A stretch of 64,000 nt of DNA from Altericroceibacterium indicum (GCF_009828105.1 NZ_WTYQ01000002.1:62001-126000); one strand, 5' to 3'; shown: positions 1 to 9,636, counted from the stretch's first letter. A program made the numbers and translations. Notes: generated by a model not told the origin, from the sequence alone.

Positions 1-1
1 C

Positions 2-546
2 GTTGCCGTGACGCTAGCCAAGATCATGGCGGACAGCGGCCACTACAGCATCGACAGCACCACAGTCCGCGCCCACGTTTCGGCAGCGGGCGGAAAAGGG
101 GGACTCATCGACGCGCTCTTGGCCGCTCGCGGGGCGGGTTCACCAGTAAGCTTCACTGCCTGGCTGATGCCCTCGGACGACCGCTTGCCTTCATTCTGAC
201 TGGTGGAGAAGCGGCAGATTGTAAAGCATATGACGCCCTGATCGATTTACCCGAGCGCACGCCGGACGCTTTGCTCGCCGACAAAGGCTATGATGCCGAC
301 GCTATCCGCGCCGACCTCGGCGAACGAAAGATCGAGGCTGTCATTCCCGGTCGATCAAGCCGCCGCGTGAAGATCGAGCATAACCGGGCGCTCTACAAGC
401 AGCGCAACCGCATCAAGCGCATGTTCGAGCAGCTCAAGATCAACCGCGCCATCGCCACCCGATATGACCAACTGGCCAACAGCTTCCTCGGAATGGTCCA
501 TCTCGCCATCGCCAGATACTGGCTCAAATTTGTCCACGCCGCGTAG
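2..546 (+). pseudogene. IS5-family (IS427-like) transposase, cut by the window edge, frameshifted
   Basis: This is the C-terminal two thirds of a DDE transposase. A first segment carries DSTTVRAH, the region of the first catalytic Asp. It is followed in the -1 frame by GRSRGGFTSKLH, LADKGYDAD (second Asp region) and YKQRNRIKRMFEQLK. The frame changes at an A4G5 run (94-102). IS427-type elements of the IS5 family often split the transposase into two ORFs joined by frameshifting, so the shift may be native or a one-base loss. The family Y(2)R(3)E(6)K signature has Lys (codon 415-417) where the catalytic Glu should be, as from a GAG-to-AAG change. This copy is therefore probably inactive. No terminal inverted repeat could be placed. 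Confidence 0.85.
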
Positions 547-796
547 GGCACGGCAGGTTTTGGTTAACGCTGAAGCTCAGTTAGACACCGGAAAAACCAG
601 AGTTGAGCCGGTCTGTTGCCCCAACTCGGGGAGCCATTATATAGCTCCAGCATTCAAAAGCCTCGGAAAGCATTGCTTCCCGGGGCTTTTTGCTGCTCAG
701 TGTCTTCGCTTCATAAAACACTCCTGACAGATAATAATTTGCGATTCTCACTGGAGCACGCATAATTTTACTTTCTCAAACAGCGAGCAGCCTTTC
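547..796. other. Gene-free stretch between the IS remnant and the CDF gene
   Basis: No convincing gene was found in either strand. The stretch holds a small hairpin (630-648) and a strong terminator (656-692). These probably belonged to a gene lying upstream before the insertion sequence arrived. The last hundred bases are AT-rich and should hold the promoter of the downstream transporter, but I could not fix -35 and -10 boxes. Confidence 0.5.
656..692 (+). terminator. Rho-independent terminator without an intact upstream gene
   Basis: AAAAGCCTCGG (656-666) pairs fully, with one G-T wobble, to CCGGGGCTTTT (680-690), ending in a T run. The only upstream coding sequence is the IS remnant, so this is probably the leftover end of a displaced gene. 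The A/T-flanked stem could act in both directions. Confidence 0.75.
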
Positions 797-1771
797 GTGA
801 CCCCTTCAGACACAGCCAGCCATTTCCGAAAGAATATTGTCCTCTATGGCGCGCTTCTGGCCAATTTGGGCATTGCCATTGCCAAATTTGTCGCTTCGGC
901 GATCACCGGTTCCTCTGCCATGCTGACAGAAGGCGTGCACTCGCTCGTCGATAGCGGTAATCAAGTGCTGCTGCTGTATGGACAGGCCAAAGCCAAGCGC
1001 CCTGCCGATGCCATGCACCCCTTTGGATATGGCCGGGAATTGTATTTCTGGGCTTTTGTGGTTGCGATTTTGATCTTTGCGCTGGGTGCTGGTGTGTCGA
1101 TCTATGAAGGCGTGCTCCATATCGTCACACCCGAGCCACTACACGATCCGACGATCAACTATATCGTGCTGGGCATCGCTATTCTGCTGGAGGGTACATC
1201 ATGGGTTCTGGCGGTCCGCGAATTCAATTCCACTCGCGGAAAAGAACATTGGTGGAGATCAGTTCGCCGTTCGAAGGACCCAGCCAATTTCATCGTTTTG
1301 TTTGAAGACAGCGCCGCACTTGTCGGTCTGATGGTTGCAGGCGCCGGCGTCTGGGCCAGTCACTATTTCAACAATCCACAATTGGACGGCGTGGCGTCGG
1401 TTATCATTGGCATCGTGTTGGCTTGCGTGGCCATTCTTCTGTCGCGTGAAGCGAAAGGGCTGCTGATCGGAGAAAGTGCCGATCCTGAGATCGTTGAAGC
1501 CGTGTGGAGCTTGCTGGACAGCGCGCCGCAAATCACCTCGGTCAACCATATACGAACGATCCATACATCTCCTGATGAAGTGTTCGTCGCGATCAGCGCT
1601 GACTTTGCCGATGATGTGCCGATGGGCGAAGGTGAAACATTGATCGAGAATTTCGAAACCGAAATGAAGAAACGCGTACCGCAACTCACATCCATCTATA
1701 TCCGCCCGGAAAAGCGCGAGAATGCTCTTCTCCAGCCACGGCCTACGGACGTGGTCAAGCATGAAGCTTAA
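797..1771 (+). CDS. Cation diffusion facilitator (CDF) transporter
   Basis: A 324-residue inner-membrane transporter expected to export divalent metal ions such as Zn(II) by proton antiport. About six membrane helices occupy residues 15-220 and a cytoplasmic CDF dimerisation domain follows. His48 and Asp52 in TEGVHSLVDSGNQ, the HPFGYGRELYFW loop (74-85) and the FEDSAALVGLMVAG segment (169-182) fit the SLC30A9-like branch, which has Glu-Asp in the second membrane metal site. The start is GTG at 797 with only a weak ribosome site. It stands alone between the IS remnant and a perfect terminator. The metal specificity cannot be read from the sequence. Confidence 0.88.
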   Translation: MTPSDTASHFRKNIVLYGALLANLGIAIAKFVASAITGSSAMLTEGVHSLVDSGNQVLLLYGQAKAKRPADAMHPFGYGRELYFWAFVVAILIFALGAGVSIYEGVLHIVTPEPLHDPTINYIVLGIAILLEGTSWVLAVREFNSTRGKEHWWRSVRRSKDPANFIVLFEDSAALVGLMVAGAGVWASHYFNNPQLDGVASVIIGIVLACVAILLSREAKGLLIGESADPEIVEAVWSLLDSAPQITSVNHIRTIHTSPDEVFVAISADFADDVPMGEGETLIENFETEMKKRVPQLTSIYIRPEKRENALLQPRPTDVVKHEA

Positions 1772-2105
1772 AATGTGACGCCTGCATCTTCCAAGCGATG
1801 GCAGCTTCCGACTTCGCAGCCACATCAGTATAGAAAAAAGTATACCTATCATTTTAACGGAGGCCTGCACTTCAAGCGAGTGCAGGCCTTTTTTCTATGT
1901 AAAATCGGGAGAACTTAAAAATTCTCTCCTGATTACCATTGGCAGGTGAGGCTTTTGGTATATCCTCCGTCATATCAAAGGACTGTAGGCACTTAAAAAT
2001 TTACCGATTCACTGACCGGAGCATATTTTGCCCCGGAATTGGACGCGCATGGACACAATTTTGCGACGGAAGGGACCGGATTATGAGAGGTAGTAGCTAC
2101 AATTT
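1772..2105. other. Intergenic region before the RND operon
   Basis: The region holds the terminator of the CDF gene and a weak 8-bp hairpin (1905-1912 with 1925-1932). About 170 AT-rich bases follow that must carry the efflux operon promoter. No adjacent regulator gene and no clear operator palindrome are visible. Confidence 0.5.
1861..1896 (+). terminator. Rho-independent terminator of the CDF gene
   Basis: A perfect 11-bp stem (AGGCCTGCACT at 1861-1871 with its complement at 1879-1889), a 7-base loop and a six-T tail, 90 bases after the CDF stop codon. Confidence 0.92.
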
Positions 2106-3200
2106 ATGGCTTTGACACCTCGTGCCTTCCTCATGCCTATTCTCCTGTTCATCACCTCTTGCGCAGATAATGACGACAAGAAGGGCGATGAGGCAGTGCC
2201 TATCGTCGCGCAGACAATTAGCTTTCTGCCGGAAAAGAACGAGGTGGAAGCCGTCGGCACGGCTCGTGCGATGACCTCGGCACAAATCTTCCCTGAAACT
2301 GCCGGACAAGTTCGGCGGGTTCTCTTCTCTGCCGGAGATTATGTTCGCAAAGGACAGCGGCTGGTCGAAGTGGATTCCCGCCGGGAAAAGCTTGCAGTCG
2401 ACCTTGCTAAGGTTCGGGTGCAGGAAGCCAGCCAGTTGCTCACCCGTTATCGCCGGATTGAAGATACTGGTGCGTTGTCTGCCAGTCAGATTGAAGCAGG
2501 CGAGACTGCCCTCGCCTCAGCCAAGGTGGAATTGCAGCAGGCCCAGACAAATCTCGCTGACCGCACCGTGCGCGCCCCCTTTTCCGGCCATATCGGCATC
2601 ACCGATGTCGACACGGGAGACCGGGTAACGAGCACGACTGCGATTGCTCAATTGGATCAACGCAGCGCGCTTTATGTAGACTTTTCCGCTCCTGAAGGAA
2701 TTTTCGCCCAATTGCGGCCCGGTCAGAGCGTAACAGTAACGCCATTCACAGATACAGGCCGGACAATAGATGCCAAGGTCATTGCCACAGATTCCTCTGT
2801 ATCGGCAGACCAGCGTAGCTTTATTGTCCGCACGCGGATCAATAATGCAGACGACAGCCTGCGGCCGGGTATGAGCTTCCGCGTCACCTTTTCGACACAA
2901 GGCAACCCTCGCCCAGCCGTTCCAGAACAAGCTATTGTCTGGGGCGGTGAAGGCTCTTACATCTGGACAGTCCGCGATGGGAAAGCCCATCGTGTTCCGG
3001 TGACCATCACATCACGCCGCGATGGTATGGCTTTTGTCGATGCCAAATTATCCTCCACAGAAATGATTGTGATCGAAGGAGTGCAGAAGATGCGCGAAGG
3101 GCAGGATGTTCGCATCCTGAAGCCCAGCCCACCACCTGCCCGCGACGCCACTCTGACGCGCCAGAAGAAGGGCGATGCGGTAGGCAATAATGACGGCTGA
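2106..3200 (+). CDS. RND efflux periplasmic adaptor (membrane fusion) lipoprotein
   Basis: A 364-residue AcrA/MexA-type adaptor that links the inner-membrane pump to the outer-membrane channel. The N-terminus is a short hydrophobic signal ending in the lipobox ITSC with Cys19 as lipid anchor. A biotinyl-lipoyl-like half (about 55-85), an alpha-helical hairpin (about 90-150), the second lipoyl half with VRAPFSGHIG, and beta-barrel and membrane-proximal domains follow. It is the first gene of a three-gene operon and its end overlaps the pump gene by 11 bases. No regulator gene is adjacent, so control is unknown. Confidence 0.93.
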   Translation: MALTPRAFLMPILLFITSCADNDDKKGDEAVPIVAQTISFLPEKNEVEAVGTARAMTSAQIFPETAGQVRRVLFSAGDYVRKGQRLVEVDSRREKLAVDLAKVRVQEASQLLTRYRRIEDTGALSASQIEAGETALASAKVELQQAQTNLADRTVRAPFSGHIGITDVDTGDRVTSTTAIAQLDQRSALYVDFSAPEGIFAQLRPGQSVTVTPFTDTGRTIDAKVIATDSSVSADQRSFIVRTRINNADDSLRPGMSFRVTFSTQGNPRPAVPEQAIVWGGEGSYIWTVRDGKAHRVPVTITSRRDGMAFVDAKLSSTEMIVIEGVQKMREGQDVRILKPSPPPARDATLTRQKKGDAVGNNDG

Positions 3201-6200
3201 GCGTTCTGACCTTCCGATGCTGGCGGTTAAGCGGCCGCTGCTGATATGGGTTCTCAACCTGCTGATCGTGATTGCGGGTATCGCCGCACTGATTGGTATC
3301 GAAGTGCGCGAACTGCCGGATGTGGACCGGCCGATCGTGTCGGTCACCGCCACTTTCCCCGGCGCTGCACCAGAAACAATGGATACGGAAGTCACCAGCA
3401 TTCTTGAGGATGCCGTGGCACGGGTCTCCGGCATTCGTCAGATCAATTCATCCAGCGAAGAAAACAACACTCGCATTCGCGTGGAATTTTCCCCGGGCAC
3501 TGATCTCGATACAGCCGCGTCCGATGTGCGAGAGGCAGTGAGCCGGGTCACGCGCCGCCTGCCTGAGAGGGTTGAACAGGTAACCGTGGTCAAGGCGGAT
3601 GAAGATGCCAGCCCCATCATGACACTGGCGGTCTCCAGCAACCGCTACGATCAGGCTGCGCTTTCCAACATTGTCGAAAATGATATTATTCCCGAATTAC
3701 TGACCGCAGACGGCGTGGCCAGCATTGTGCAATTCGGCTCGCGCCCACGGCAGATGCGTATCACGGTCGATCCGGCGCGATTGAACCGCTTTGGCCTCAC
3801 GATTTCTGACGTTGCGACTGCGCTGGACACCGCCCCTTATGATGTTCCCATTGGCAGCTTCCGCTCTGACGCGCAGGAATTGGTAGTGCGGGCAGAAGCC
3901 AGTGCCACCACACCAGACCTCATTAAAAACATCATCATTTCTGGCACGACCCGGATTGGTGATGTGGCGGATGCCAATTTTGCCCCAGCAGATGCCACCA
4001 ATTTCGTCCGCGTGGATGGGGAAACCGTAATCGGCATGGGTGTGGTTCGTCAGGCCAGTTCCAATACGATCGAGATTTCTGACGCCATTCATGCAGCGGT
4101 TGACCGGGTCAACGCCCGCTTCGATGACATAGAGATCAATGTCGTCTCCGATGATGCGGATTTCATCAAAGTTTCCGTGAAGGAAGTTCTGGTCACACTG
4201 GCCTTCACGATCGGTGTGGTGATCGCAACCATGTTGCTGTTTTTCCGTGCAGTACCGCCCACGATTATTCCCAGCACGACTATTCCGGTCGCTTTGATCG
4301 GGGTGATTGCAGCGATCTGGCTGATGGGTTTTTCGATCAATTTGCTGACGCTTCTGGCGCTTGTTCTGGCAACGGGCCTGATCGTGGACGATGCCATCGT
4401 TGTTCTCGAAAATGCTCAGAGGTTGCAAAATATGGGCCTTGGCCGAAGGGCGGCAGCGGTGATCGGCACAAGGCAAGTGTTCTTTGCTGTGATCGCAACA
4501 ACGGCAGTTCTGGCCTCGGTCTTCGTGCCCATATCTTTCCTCCCTTCGGAGGCCGGACGCCTTTTCCGCGAATTTGGCTTTGTGCTGGCCGTGGCGGTGA
4601 TCCTCTCTTCCTTCGTAGCCCTGTCGCTTGTCCCAGCGCTCGCCGCGCGGCTCAATCTGCGGACCGATGATAATGAGAATAGCCGCCTCACCCAATGGGG
4701 CGGAAAAATCGGCAAATCATATGAAAGAGGCCTTAAGCGCTGCCTTGATCATCCCCGAATAACCATCGGCATTTCACTTGTCGCAGCCTGCCTGGCGGCA
4801 CTTCTCTACGGGCTGCTCGATAATGAACTGGTGCCCGATGAAGACCGTGGCTCCATCGTCATCATGGCCAGCGGCCCGGACGGTGTTGGCATCGATTTCA
4901 TGGACAAGGAATTGCATGAAATTGAAGACGTGCTTGCTCCCTTTGTCAGCAGTGGCGAGGTAAAGTCGGTTTTCTCTATCGTTGGGCGCTATGACCCCAA
5001 CCGCGTGCAGGTGAGGACCGAACTGTCCGATTGGGGGCAACGCAACCGCAGCCAGACTGAAATCGTCGAGGCTATGGGCAAGCCACTGAAGGAAATTCCA
5101 GGATCACGCATCAATGCCAGAGGCCGAGGGACACTGAGCTTTGGCGGCGGTGACGCTGGTATTGAGGTGGCGCTGGCCGGTGCGCAATATCAGCATATCT
5201 ATGTTTCAGCGCAGGCTTTGGCCGAGGCAATTGACCGGGATTCCGATATCCTTTCCAATCCCGACATCTCCTACCAACCCAACCAACCCCAGCTTTCGGT
5301 GAAAATTGACCGCCGCCGTGCATCCGATCTTGGGGTAAATCTCGATGATCTGTCTCTCACCCTCAAAACCATGGTGGGCGGAAGTGAATTGCTTGATCTC
5401 AATGTGGATGATCAGGCCGTGCCGATTTTTCTGACTTCCAAGACGCGAATGATCACCAACCCTTCTGACCTGAGCAATCTCTATGTCAGGGCGCGCGACG
5501 ACAGTCTGATCCCGCTGTCCAGCATCACCACCATTAGCGAAAGAGGCATCGCTGCCGAACTTGACCGAACGGAACAGCGCCGTGCGATCGAAGTCTCTGC
5601 TAATGTCGAACCGGGTGTGCCAATGCAGAATGCAGTGGATGAAATTCAGCGTCTTGCTGATAAGGTGGTCGCCGATGATGTTGACCTGATCTTGCAAGGT
5701 GAAGCAGCGACTTTGGAAGAAACATCCAACGAATTGCTACTCACTTATGGTTTTGCCTTTATCATCGTTTTCCTTGTCCTGATCGCCCAATTTGAAAGTC
5801 TCACCAGCGCCTTGGTTGTGCTGCTGACGGTGCCTTTTGCGCTGGCCGCTGCCATATTCTCGCTCTTCCTATCCGGCGTATCACTCAACATCTATTCCCA
5901 GATCGGGCTGGTCATGCTGATTGGCCTGATGGCCAAAAACGGTATCCTGATTGTCGAATTTGCAGACCAGTTGCGCCATCAGGGCCGGCCCTTGCGCGAA
6001 GCTGTGGAACAGGCCGCTTCTATCCGCTTGCGGCCTATCGCAATGACACTCATTTCCACGGTTGTGGGTGCTTTCCCGTTGATTATCGCGAGCGGAGCGG
6101 GCGCAGAAGCGCGCCAGGCCATTGGCTGGGTGATCTTTGGCGGCCTTGGCATTGCCGGTGTCTTCACCCTGTTCCTGACCCCCGTGATCTATCTGGGGGT

Positions 6201-6297
6201 AGCGCGTTACGGCAAACCGCGCAGCATCGACCTCAAGCGCGTGCAAGATGAAATTGCCGCAGTGGACATCGAAAAGACCATGGAAGGTGCAACATGA
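3190..6297 (+). CDS. RND multidrug efflux permease (HAE-1 type, AcrB-like)
   Basis: A 1035-residue proton-driven trimeric pump with the usual duplicated plan of 12 membrane helices and two large periplasmic loops. The proton-relay residues of AcrB-type pumps are present: Asp400-Asp401 in GLIVDDAIVVLEN and Lys916 in LMAKNGILIVEFADQL. This places it with drug-exporting HAE-1 pumps rather than heavy-metal (CzcA) pumps. It overlaps the adaptor gene by 11 bases and the outer-membrane gene by 4 bases (ATGA), so the three are translationally coupled. Its substrates cannot be inferred. Confidence 0.95.
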   Translation: MTAERSDLPMLAVKRPLLIWVLNLLIVIAGIAALIGIEVRELPDVDRPIVSVTATFPGAAPETMDTEVTSILEDAVARVSGIRQINSSSEENNTRIRVEFSPGTDLDTAASDVREAVSRVTRRLPERVEQVTVVKADEDASPIMTLAVSSNRYDQAALSNIVENDIIPELLTADGVASIVQFGSRPRQMRITVDPARLNRFGLTISDVATALDTAPYDVPIGSFRSDAQELVVRAEASATTPDLIKNIIISGTTRIGDVADANFAPADATNFVRVDGETVIGMGVVRQASSNTIEISDAIHAAVDRVNARFDDIEINVVSDDADFIKVSVKEVLVTLAFTIGVVIATMLLFFRAVPPTIIPSTTIPVALIGVIAAIWLMGFSINLLTLLALVLATGLIVDDAIVVLENAQRLQNMGLGRRAAAVIGTRQVFFAVIATTAVLASVFVPISFLPSEAGRLFREFGFVLAVAVILSSFVALSLVPALAARLNLRTDDNENSRLTQWGGKIGKSYERGLKRCLDHPRITIGISLVAACLAALLYGLLDNELVPDEDRGSIVIMASGPDGVGIDFMDKELHEIEDVLAPFVSSGEVKSVFSIVGRYDPNRVQVRTELSDWGQRNRSQTEIVEAMGKPLKEIPGSRINARGRGTLSFGGGDAGIEVALAGAQYQHIYVSAQALAEAIDRDSDILSNPDISYQPNQPQLSVKIDRRRASDLGVNLDDLSLTLKTMVGGSELLDLNVDDQAVPIFLTSKTRMITNPSDLSNLYVRARDDSLIPLSSITTISERGIAAELDRTEQRRAIEVSANVEPGVPMQNAVDEIQRLADKVVADDVDLILQGEAATLEETSNELLLTYGFAFIIVFLVLIAQFESLTSALVVLLTVPFALAAAIFSLFLSGVSLNIYSQIGLVMLIGLMAKNGILIVEFADQLRHQGRPLREAVEQAASIRLRPIAMTLISTVVGAFPLIIASGAGAEARQAIGWVIFGGLGIAGVFTLFLTPVIYLGVARYGKPRSIDLKRVQDEIAAVDIEKTMEGAT

Positions 6298-7670
6298 TGG
6301 CGCGCCTTGCTTCATGCCTGTTTGGAGGATGCGCAACTCTGTTGCTGGGTGCCTGTACCACAGCCATGCCGCCAGCATTGGGCGCGCAGGATATTCAGGC
6401 ACCATCCGATTTTACGGCGGAATATCGCCCCGAAGCAGGGCCTCAGGAATTGTGGTGGCAGGGGTTTAATGATCCGCAGCTCAATAGTCTTATCGCCAGA
6501 GCTTTGAGTGAAAACCTGAATATTTCTGCTGCTGAAGCCAGATTGCGAGCGGCCGAGGCGTTTCTGAAAGCAGAGCGTTCCGATCTCTTACCCTCCATCA
6601 ATGGAAGCGGAAACATTACCGTTGATGTGAACGATAGCGGCGATACAAATGATAGTGCGGCAGTGAGCCTGTTTGGCCAATTCACACCTGACATTTCCGG
6701 GCGATTAGGGGCAGAGGTCCTAGCAGCCACAGCCAATCTGGCTGCGGCTGAGTATTTCGTGGCCGATCAGCGGCGGTTGATCGCATCAGCCGTGGCGAAC
6801 CAATATATCGAATTGCGACGCACAGATGCCCGGCTCACCCTGCTTGATGAATCCACACAACTGCAGCAGCAGACCCTGCGGATCGTCACCTTGCGTTATG
6901 AAGCGGGCCTGTCTGCCAACCTCGACGTGCGCCGCGCAGCGGCTGACCTTGCCCGCACCCGCGCCCAACGTGGCTTGCTGGAACTGGCTCGCGCCCGCGC
7001 CAGCCATGCGCTCGCCGTGCTTGTAGGGGATGCACCCGGTGCCATACCCGCAGCGTCTCACGATACAGCTAGCGTACCGGAATTTCAGAGCGGCCCGCCA
7101 CGCGGAAGCCCTGCGGACCTGCTTCGCCGCCGGGCCGATCTGCTGGTAGCGGAAGCAGGCCTGATGGAAGCGGCTGCCAATATCGGCATCGAAAGGGCTG
7201 ATTTACTGCCGTCGCTGACTATTCCGGGCGAAATCGTTGCTGGCGATGGACGCATCGACAAGATATTTGCGAATGTTGTCACCTCAATCGGCGCATCACT
7301 CAACCTCCCTCTGTTTGACGGTGGGCGACGCAGGGCGGAAATATCTGCCGCCGAAGCGGAAGCAGATGCTCGCTTTTCGGAATATAGGCAGACGTTTCTT
7401 ACAGCGCTCTCCGAAGTAGAAAACGCTCTTGTCGGAATTAGTGCCTACACCGCGCGCAACACTGAATTGCGGCAAGCAATTGACGAAAGCGATGCGGCCT
7501 TCATGCAATCAAACGCGCTTTATCGTGAAGGCCTGGCATCCCTGTTTGATGTCCTGGACGCCCAGCGCCAGCTTATTTCAAGCCGGGAGTCCCTGATCGA
7601 TAGCGAAGCCTCTCTCGCTTCATCTATTGTTGCGCTCTACGCTGCTGCCGGCGCAGAAACGAAAGTCTAG
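6294..7670 (+). CDS. Outer-membrane efflux channel lipoprotein (NodT/OprM family)
   Basis: A 458-residue TolC-superfamily protein completing the tripartite pump. The lipobox LLGAC places the lipidated Cys at residue 21, typical of OprM/NodT proteins. Two repeated long-helix OEP domains follow (about 55-245 and 265-450), ending with EGLASLFDVLDAQRQL, a segment seen near the C-terminal helix of this family. Its start codon overlaps the pump stop codon as ATGA. No clear terminator follows before the next gene. Confidence 0.93.
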   Translation: MMARLASCLFGGCATLLLGACTTAMPPALGAQDIQAPSDFTAEYRPEAGPQELWWQGFNDPQLNSLIARALSENLNISAAEARLRAAEAFLKAERSDLLPSINGSGNITVDVNDSGDTNDSAAVSLFGQFTPDISGRLGAEVLAATANLAAAEYFVADQRRLIASAVANQYIELRRTDARLTLLDESTQLQQQTLRIVTLRYEAGLSANLDVRRAAADLARTRAQRGLLELARARASHALAVLVGDAPGAIPAASHDTASVPEFQSGPPRGSPADLLRRRADLLVAEAGLMEAAANIGIERADLLPSLTIPGEIVAGDGRIDKIFANVVTSIGASLNLPLFDGGRRRAEISAAEAEADARFSEYRQTFLTALSEVENALVGISAYTARNTELRQAIDESDAAFMQSNALYREGLASLFDVLDAQRQLISSRESLIDSEASLASSIVALYAAAGAETKV

Positions 7671-7709
7671 TTTCACTACTCCCGAAAATACGACTTACTT
7701 TTCGAATTT

Positions 7710-7724
7710 GTTAACCGAATTAAC
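7710..7724. promoter_or_regulatory. Inverted repeat GTTAA-N5-TTAAC upstream of the diguanylate cyclase
   Basis: A perfect 5-bp inverted repeat with a 5-base spacer, 26 bases before the diguanylate cyclase start. Its TTAA elements recall half-sites of the alphaproteobacterial cell-cycle regulator CtrA, but the full CtrA site has a 7-base spacer, so the match is imperfect. It may be an operator for another regulator. Confidence 0.3.
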
Positions 7725-7749
7725 GCAACTTGATCGTAAGTGAGTAAGC

Positions 7750-9579
7750 ATGAAGCTCGCAACCATTACAAACTGGGCCTATGGCTCAACCTTGGCGCTT
7801 ACACTGATTTCCGGCGTCACGATGCTGTTCGCATCACAAGCTCAGGAAAAAGAACGGCATGCTGTCGCCGAACGCCATACTCTGGACACAGCTACGGCAC
7901 ATATAAATAACGATGTTCTCAAACTGACAGAACATGCTCGGCAGTACATCAATACTGGCAAATTGAATTATAAGATTGCTTATCAGGGCAATTTTGATGA
8001 CCTTTCCTCAGTCGAGCAGCGGTCCAGATCTGTAGCGCAGGCTGGCGCCACACCCACAGAGATAGCTTTGCTGAAAGACGCGATCAGCGCAGCCGATACA
8101 CTGCATGATGAACAAAGCGCTGCCATTGCTGCATTCGAAAGCGGAGACGAAACGCAGGCACGCCGATTGCTATTTGGGCCAGAGTATGAGCGAGAGCTTG
8201 ATAATATCGCGAATATGATCGGCCGTTTTCAGGACCGGCTGGATCAGCGTATCGCTGGTGAAATACAGGAAGCCACGGATATTGCCGACATCTGGAAACG
8301 TATTTCAGAGATAGCGTTGGCAATCACCGCATTGATGTTTTTGTGTGTCTTGTACTTTGTCTTCAAACTGCGCGTACTGCGGCCGGTGGTAAAATTAAGT
8401 GATGTCGTCAATCGGTTGGCCGCACAGGATTTTGCCGTAGAGCCGCCGGTTATCGCCCAAATTGATGAGATCGGAGATATGGCGCAAGCCATTCGTATCT
8501 TCCGCGAGAACGGGCTGGAGCGGCAACGTCTGGAGGCAGAGCGCAATCAGGATCGACAGAACCGTGACCTCATTTCACGCATGACCCAGCGGATGCAGGG
8601 TTGTGACTCGCTAAACGATCTCACCAAGGTGATTGAGCGTTTCCTTCCTGAAATCGCACCCACACGCGCCGGACGGCTCTATATTATCGACCCAAGCCGC
8701 AATGCCGTGAACGAAGTGTGCAATTGGTCCTCCCCCCAATTATCAGAGCCAGAGTTTCCACCGACCGCTTGCTGGGCATTGCGCCGGGGTATTTTGCATC
8801 ACCCGTCCAGCGGCAACATCGACGTACCTTGCCCACACCTGGCCATTCGGGAAGATCCTCCCAGCGTGCCTGACACATTATGTCTGCCACTTCTCTCTCA
8901 ACGCGAAACGATCGGACTCCTCTATTTGGAAACCCATGAAGGCGAAGTCACAAGCGATATAAGGCCTCGCAGTGATGTCTATTTACAAATGATCGCTGAA
9001 AATATCGGGCTTGCGGTCGGAAACCTGCAACTGCGCGAGAAGTTGCGGGAGATGGCGATGATTGATCCGCTTACCTCTCTCTCCAACCGTCGCCGTCTCA
9101 ATACGGTGATGGATGTCGAACTAGCGCGCGCGGCCAAGTTTGAAGAAACGATTAGTTGCCTGATGATCGACATCGATCACTTCAAACATTTCAATGACAA
9201 GTTCGGCCATGAGGCGGGTGATTATGTTCTGAAATCAGTTGGCAAACTGCTGCAACATGCGACGCGAGATCCTGAAATGGCATTCCGTTACGGCGGAGAG
9301 GAGTTTCTCCTCCTGCTTCCGGGTTTTGGCACAGAAACAGCACTCACACGCGCCGAACAAATTCGCCAAAAAGTCGCGGATATGACTTTGATACACTCAG
9401 GGCAGGAGTTGGGTTCGATCTCGATCTCTGTCGGCCTTGCCACCGCTCCTGAACAATGCGGCTATAATACAGTTGCTCGTAAAGCAGACGATGCGCTGCG
9501 GAAAGCGAAAGAGCTGGGGCGGAACCGTGTTGAAGTCGCAATGCAGAAAAATCAGCGCAACAATAAAAAGTCCGCCTGA
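7750..9579 (+). CDS. Membrane-bound diguanylate cyclase with HAMP and GAF domains
   Basis: A 609-residue sensor that should make cyclic di-GMP from GTP. Membrane helices at about 8-28 and 186-207 enclose a helical periplasmic sensor. HAMP (about 205-260), GAF (about 290-430, with CWALRRG and PCPHL) and GGDEF (about 440-600) domains follow. The active site reads GGEEF (515-519), a competent variant. The inhibitory I-site that is normally RxxD is RDPE (506-509), a conservative loss that may weaken product inhibition. The gene is monocistronic and converges on secA across a shared terminator. Confidence 0.9.
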   Translation: MKLATITNWAYGSTLALTLISGVTMLFASQAQEKERHAVAERHTLDTATAHINNDVLKLTEHARQYINTGKLNYKIAYQGNFDDLSSVEQRSRSVAQAGATPTEIALLKDAISAADTLHDEQSAAIAAFESGDETQARRLLFGPEYERELDNIANMIGRFQDRLDQRIAGEIQEATDIADIWKRISEIALAITALMFLCVLYFVFKLRVLRPVVKLSDVVNRLAAQDFAVEPPVIAQIDEIGDMAQAIRIFRENGLERQRLEAERNQDRQNRDLISRMTQRMQGCDSLNDLTKVIERFLPEIAPTRAGRLYIIDPSRNAVNEVCNWSSPQLSEPEFPPTACWALRRGILHHPSSGNIDVPCPHLAIREDPPSVPDTLCLPLLSQRETIGLLYLETHEGEVTSDIRPRSDVYLQMIAENIGLAVGNLQLREKLREMAMIDPLTSLSNRRRLNTVMDVELARAAKFEETISCLMIDIDHFKHFNDKFGHEAGDYVLKSVGKLLQHATRDPEMAFRYGGEEFLLLLPGFGTETALTRAEQIRQKVADMTLIHSGQELGSISISVGLATAPEQCGYNTVARKADDALRKAKELGRNRVEVAMQKNQRNNKKSA

Positions 9580-9605
9580 GTACAATACGGCATATCATGC
9601 AGGAC

Positions 9606-9634
9606 AAAAAAGGGGGCCCAAAGCCCCCTTTTTC
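9606..9634. terminator. Bidirectional terminator between the diguanylate cyclase and secA
   Basis: GGGGGC (9612-9617) and GCCCCC (9623-9628) form a tight stem flanked by an A run on the left and a T run on the right, so it can terminate both converging genes. Confidence 0.88.
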
Positions 9635-9636
9635 AT

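Noticed and set aside
547-660. tRNA or tmRNA end next to the IS
   Set aside because: Short stems ending in GCCA were checked, but no T arm or acceptor pairing could be built.
3697-4695. A 332-residue minus-strand frame inside the RND pump gene
   Set aside because: His/Arg/Asp-rich antisense product with no motifs; the pump reads through intact on the other strand.
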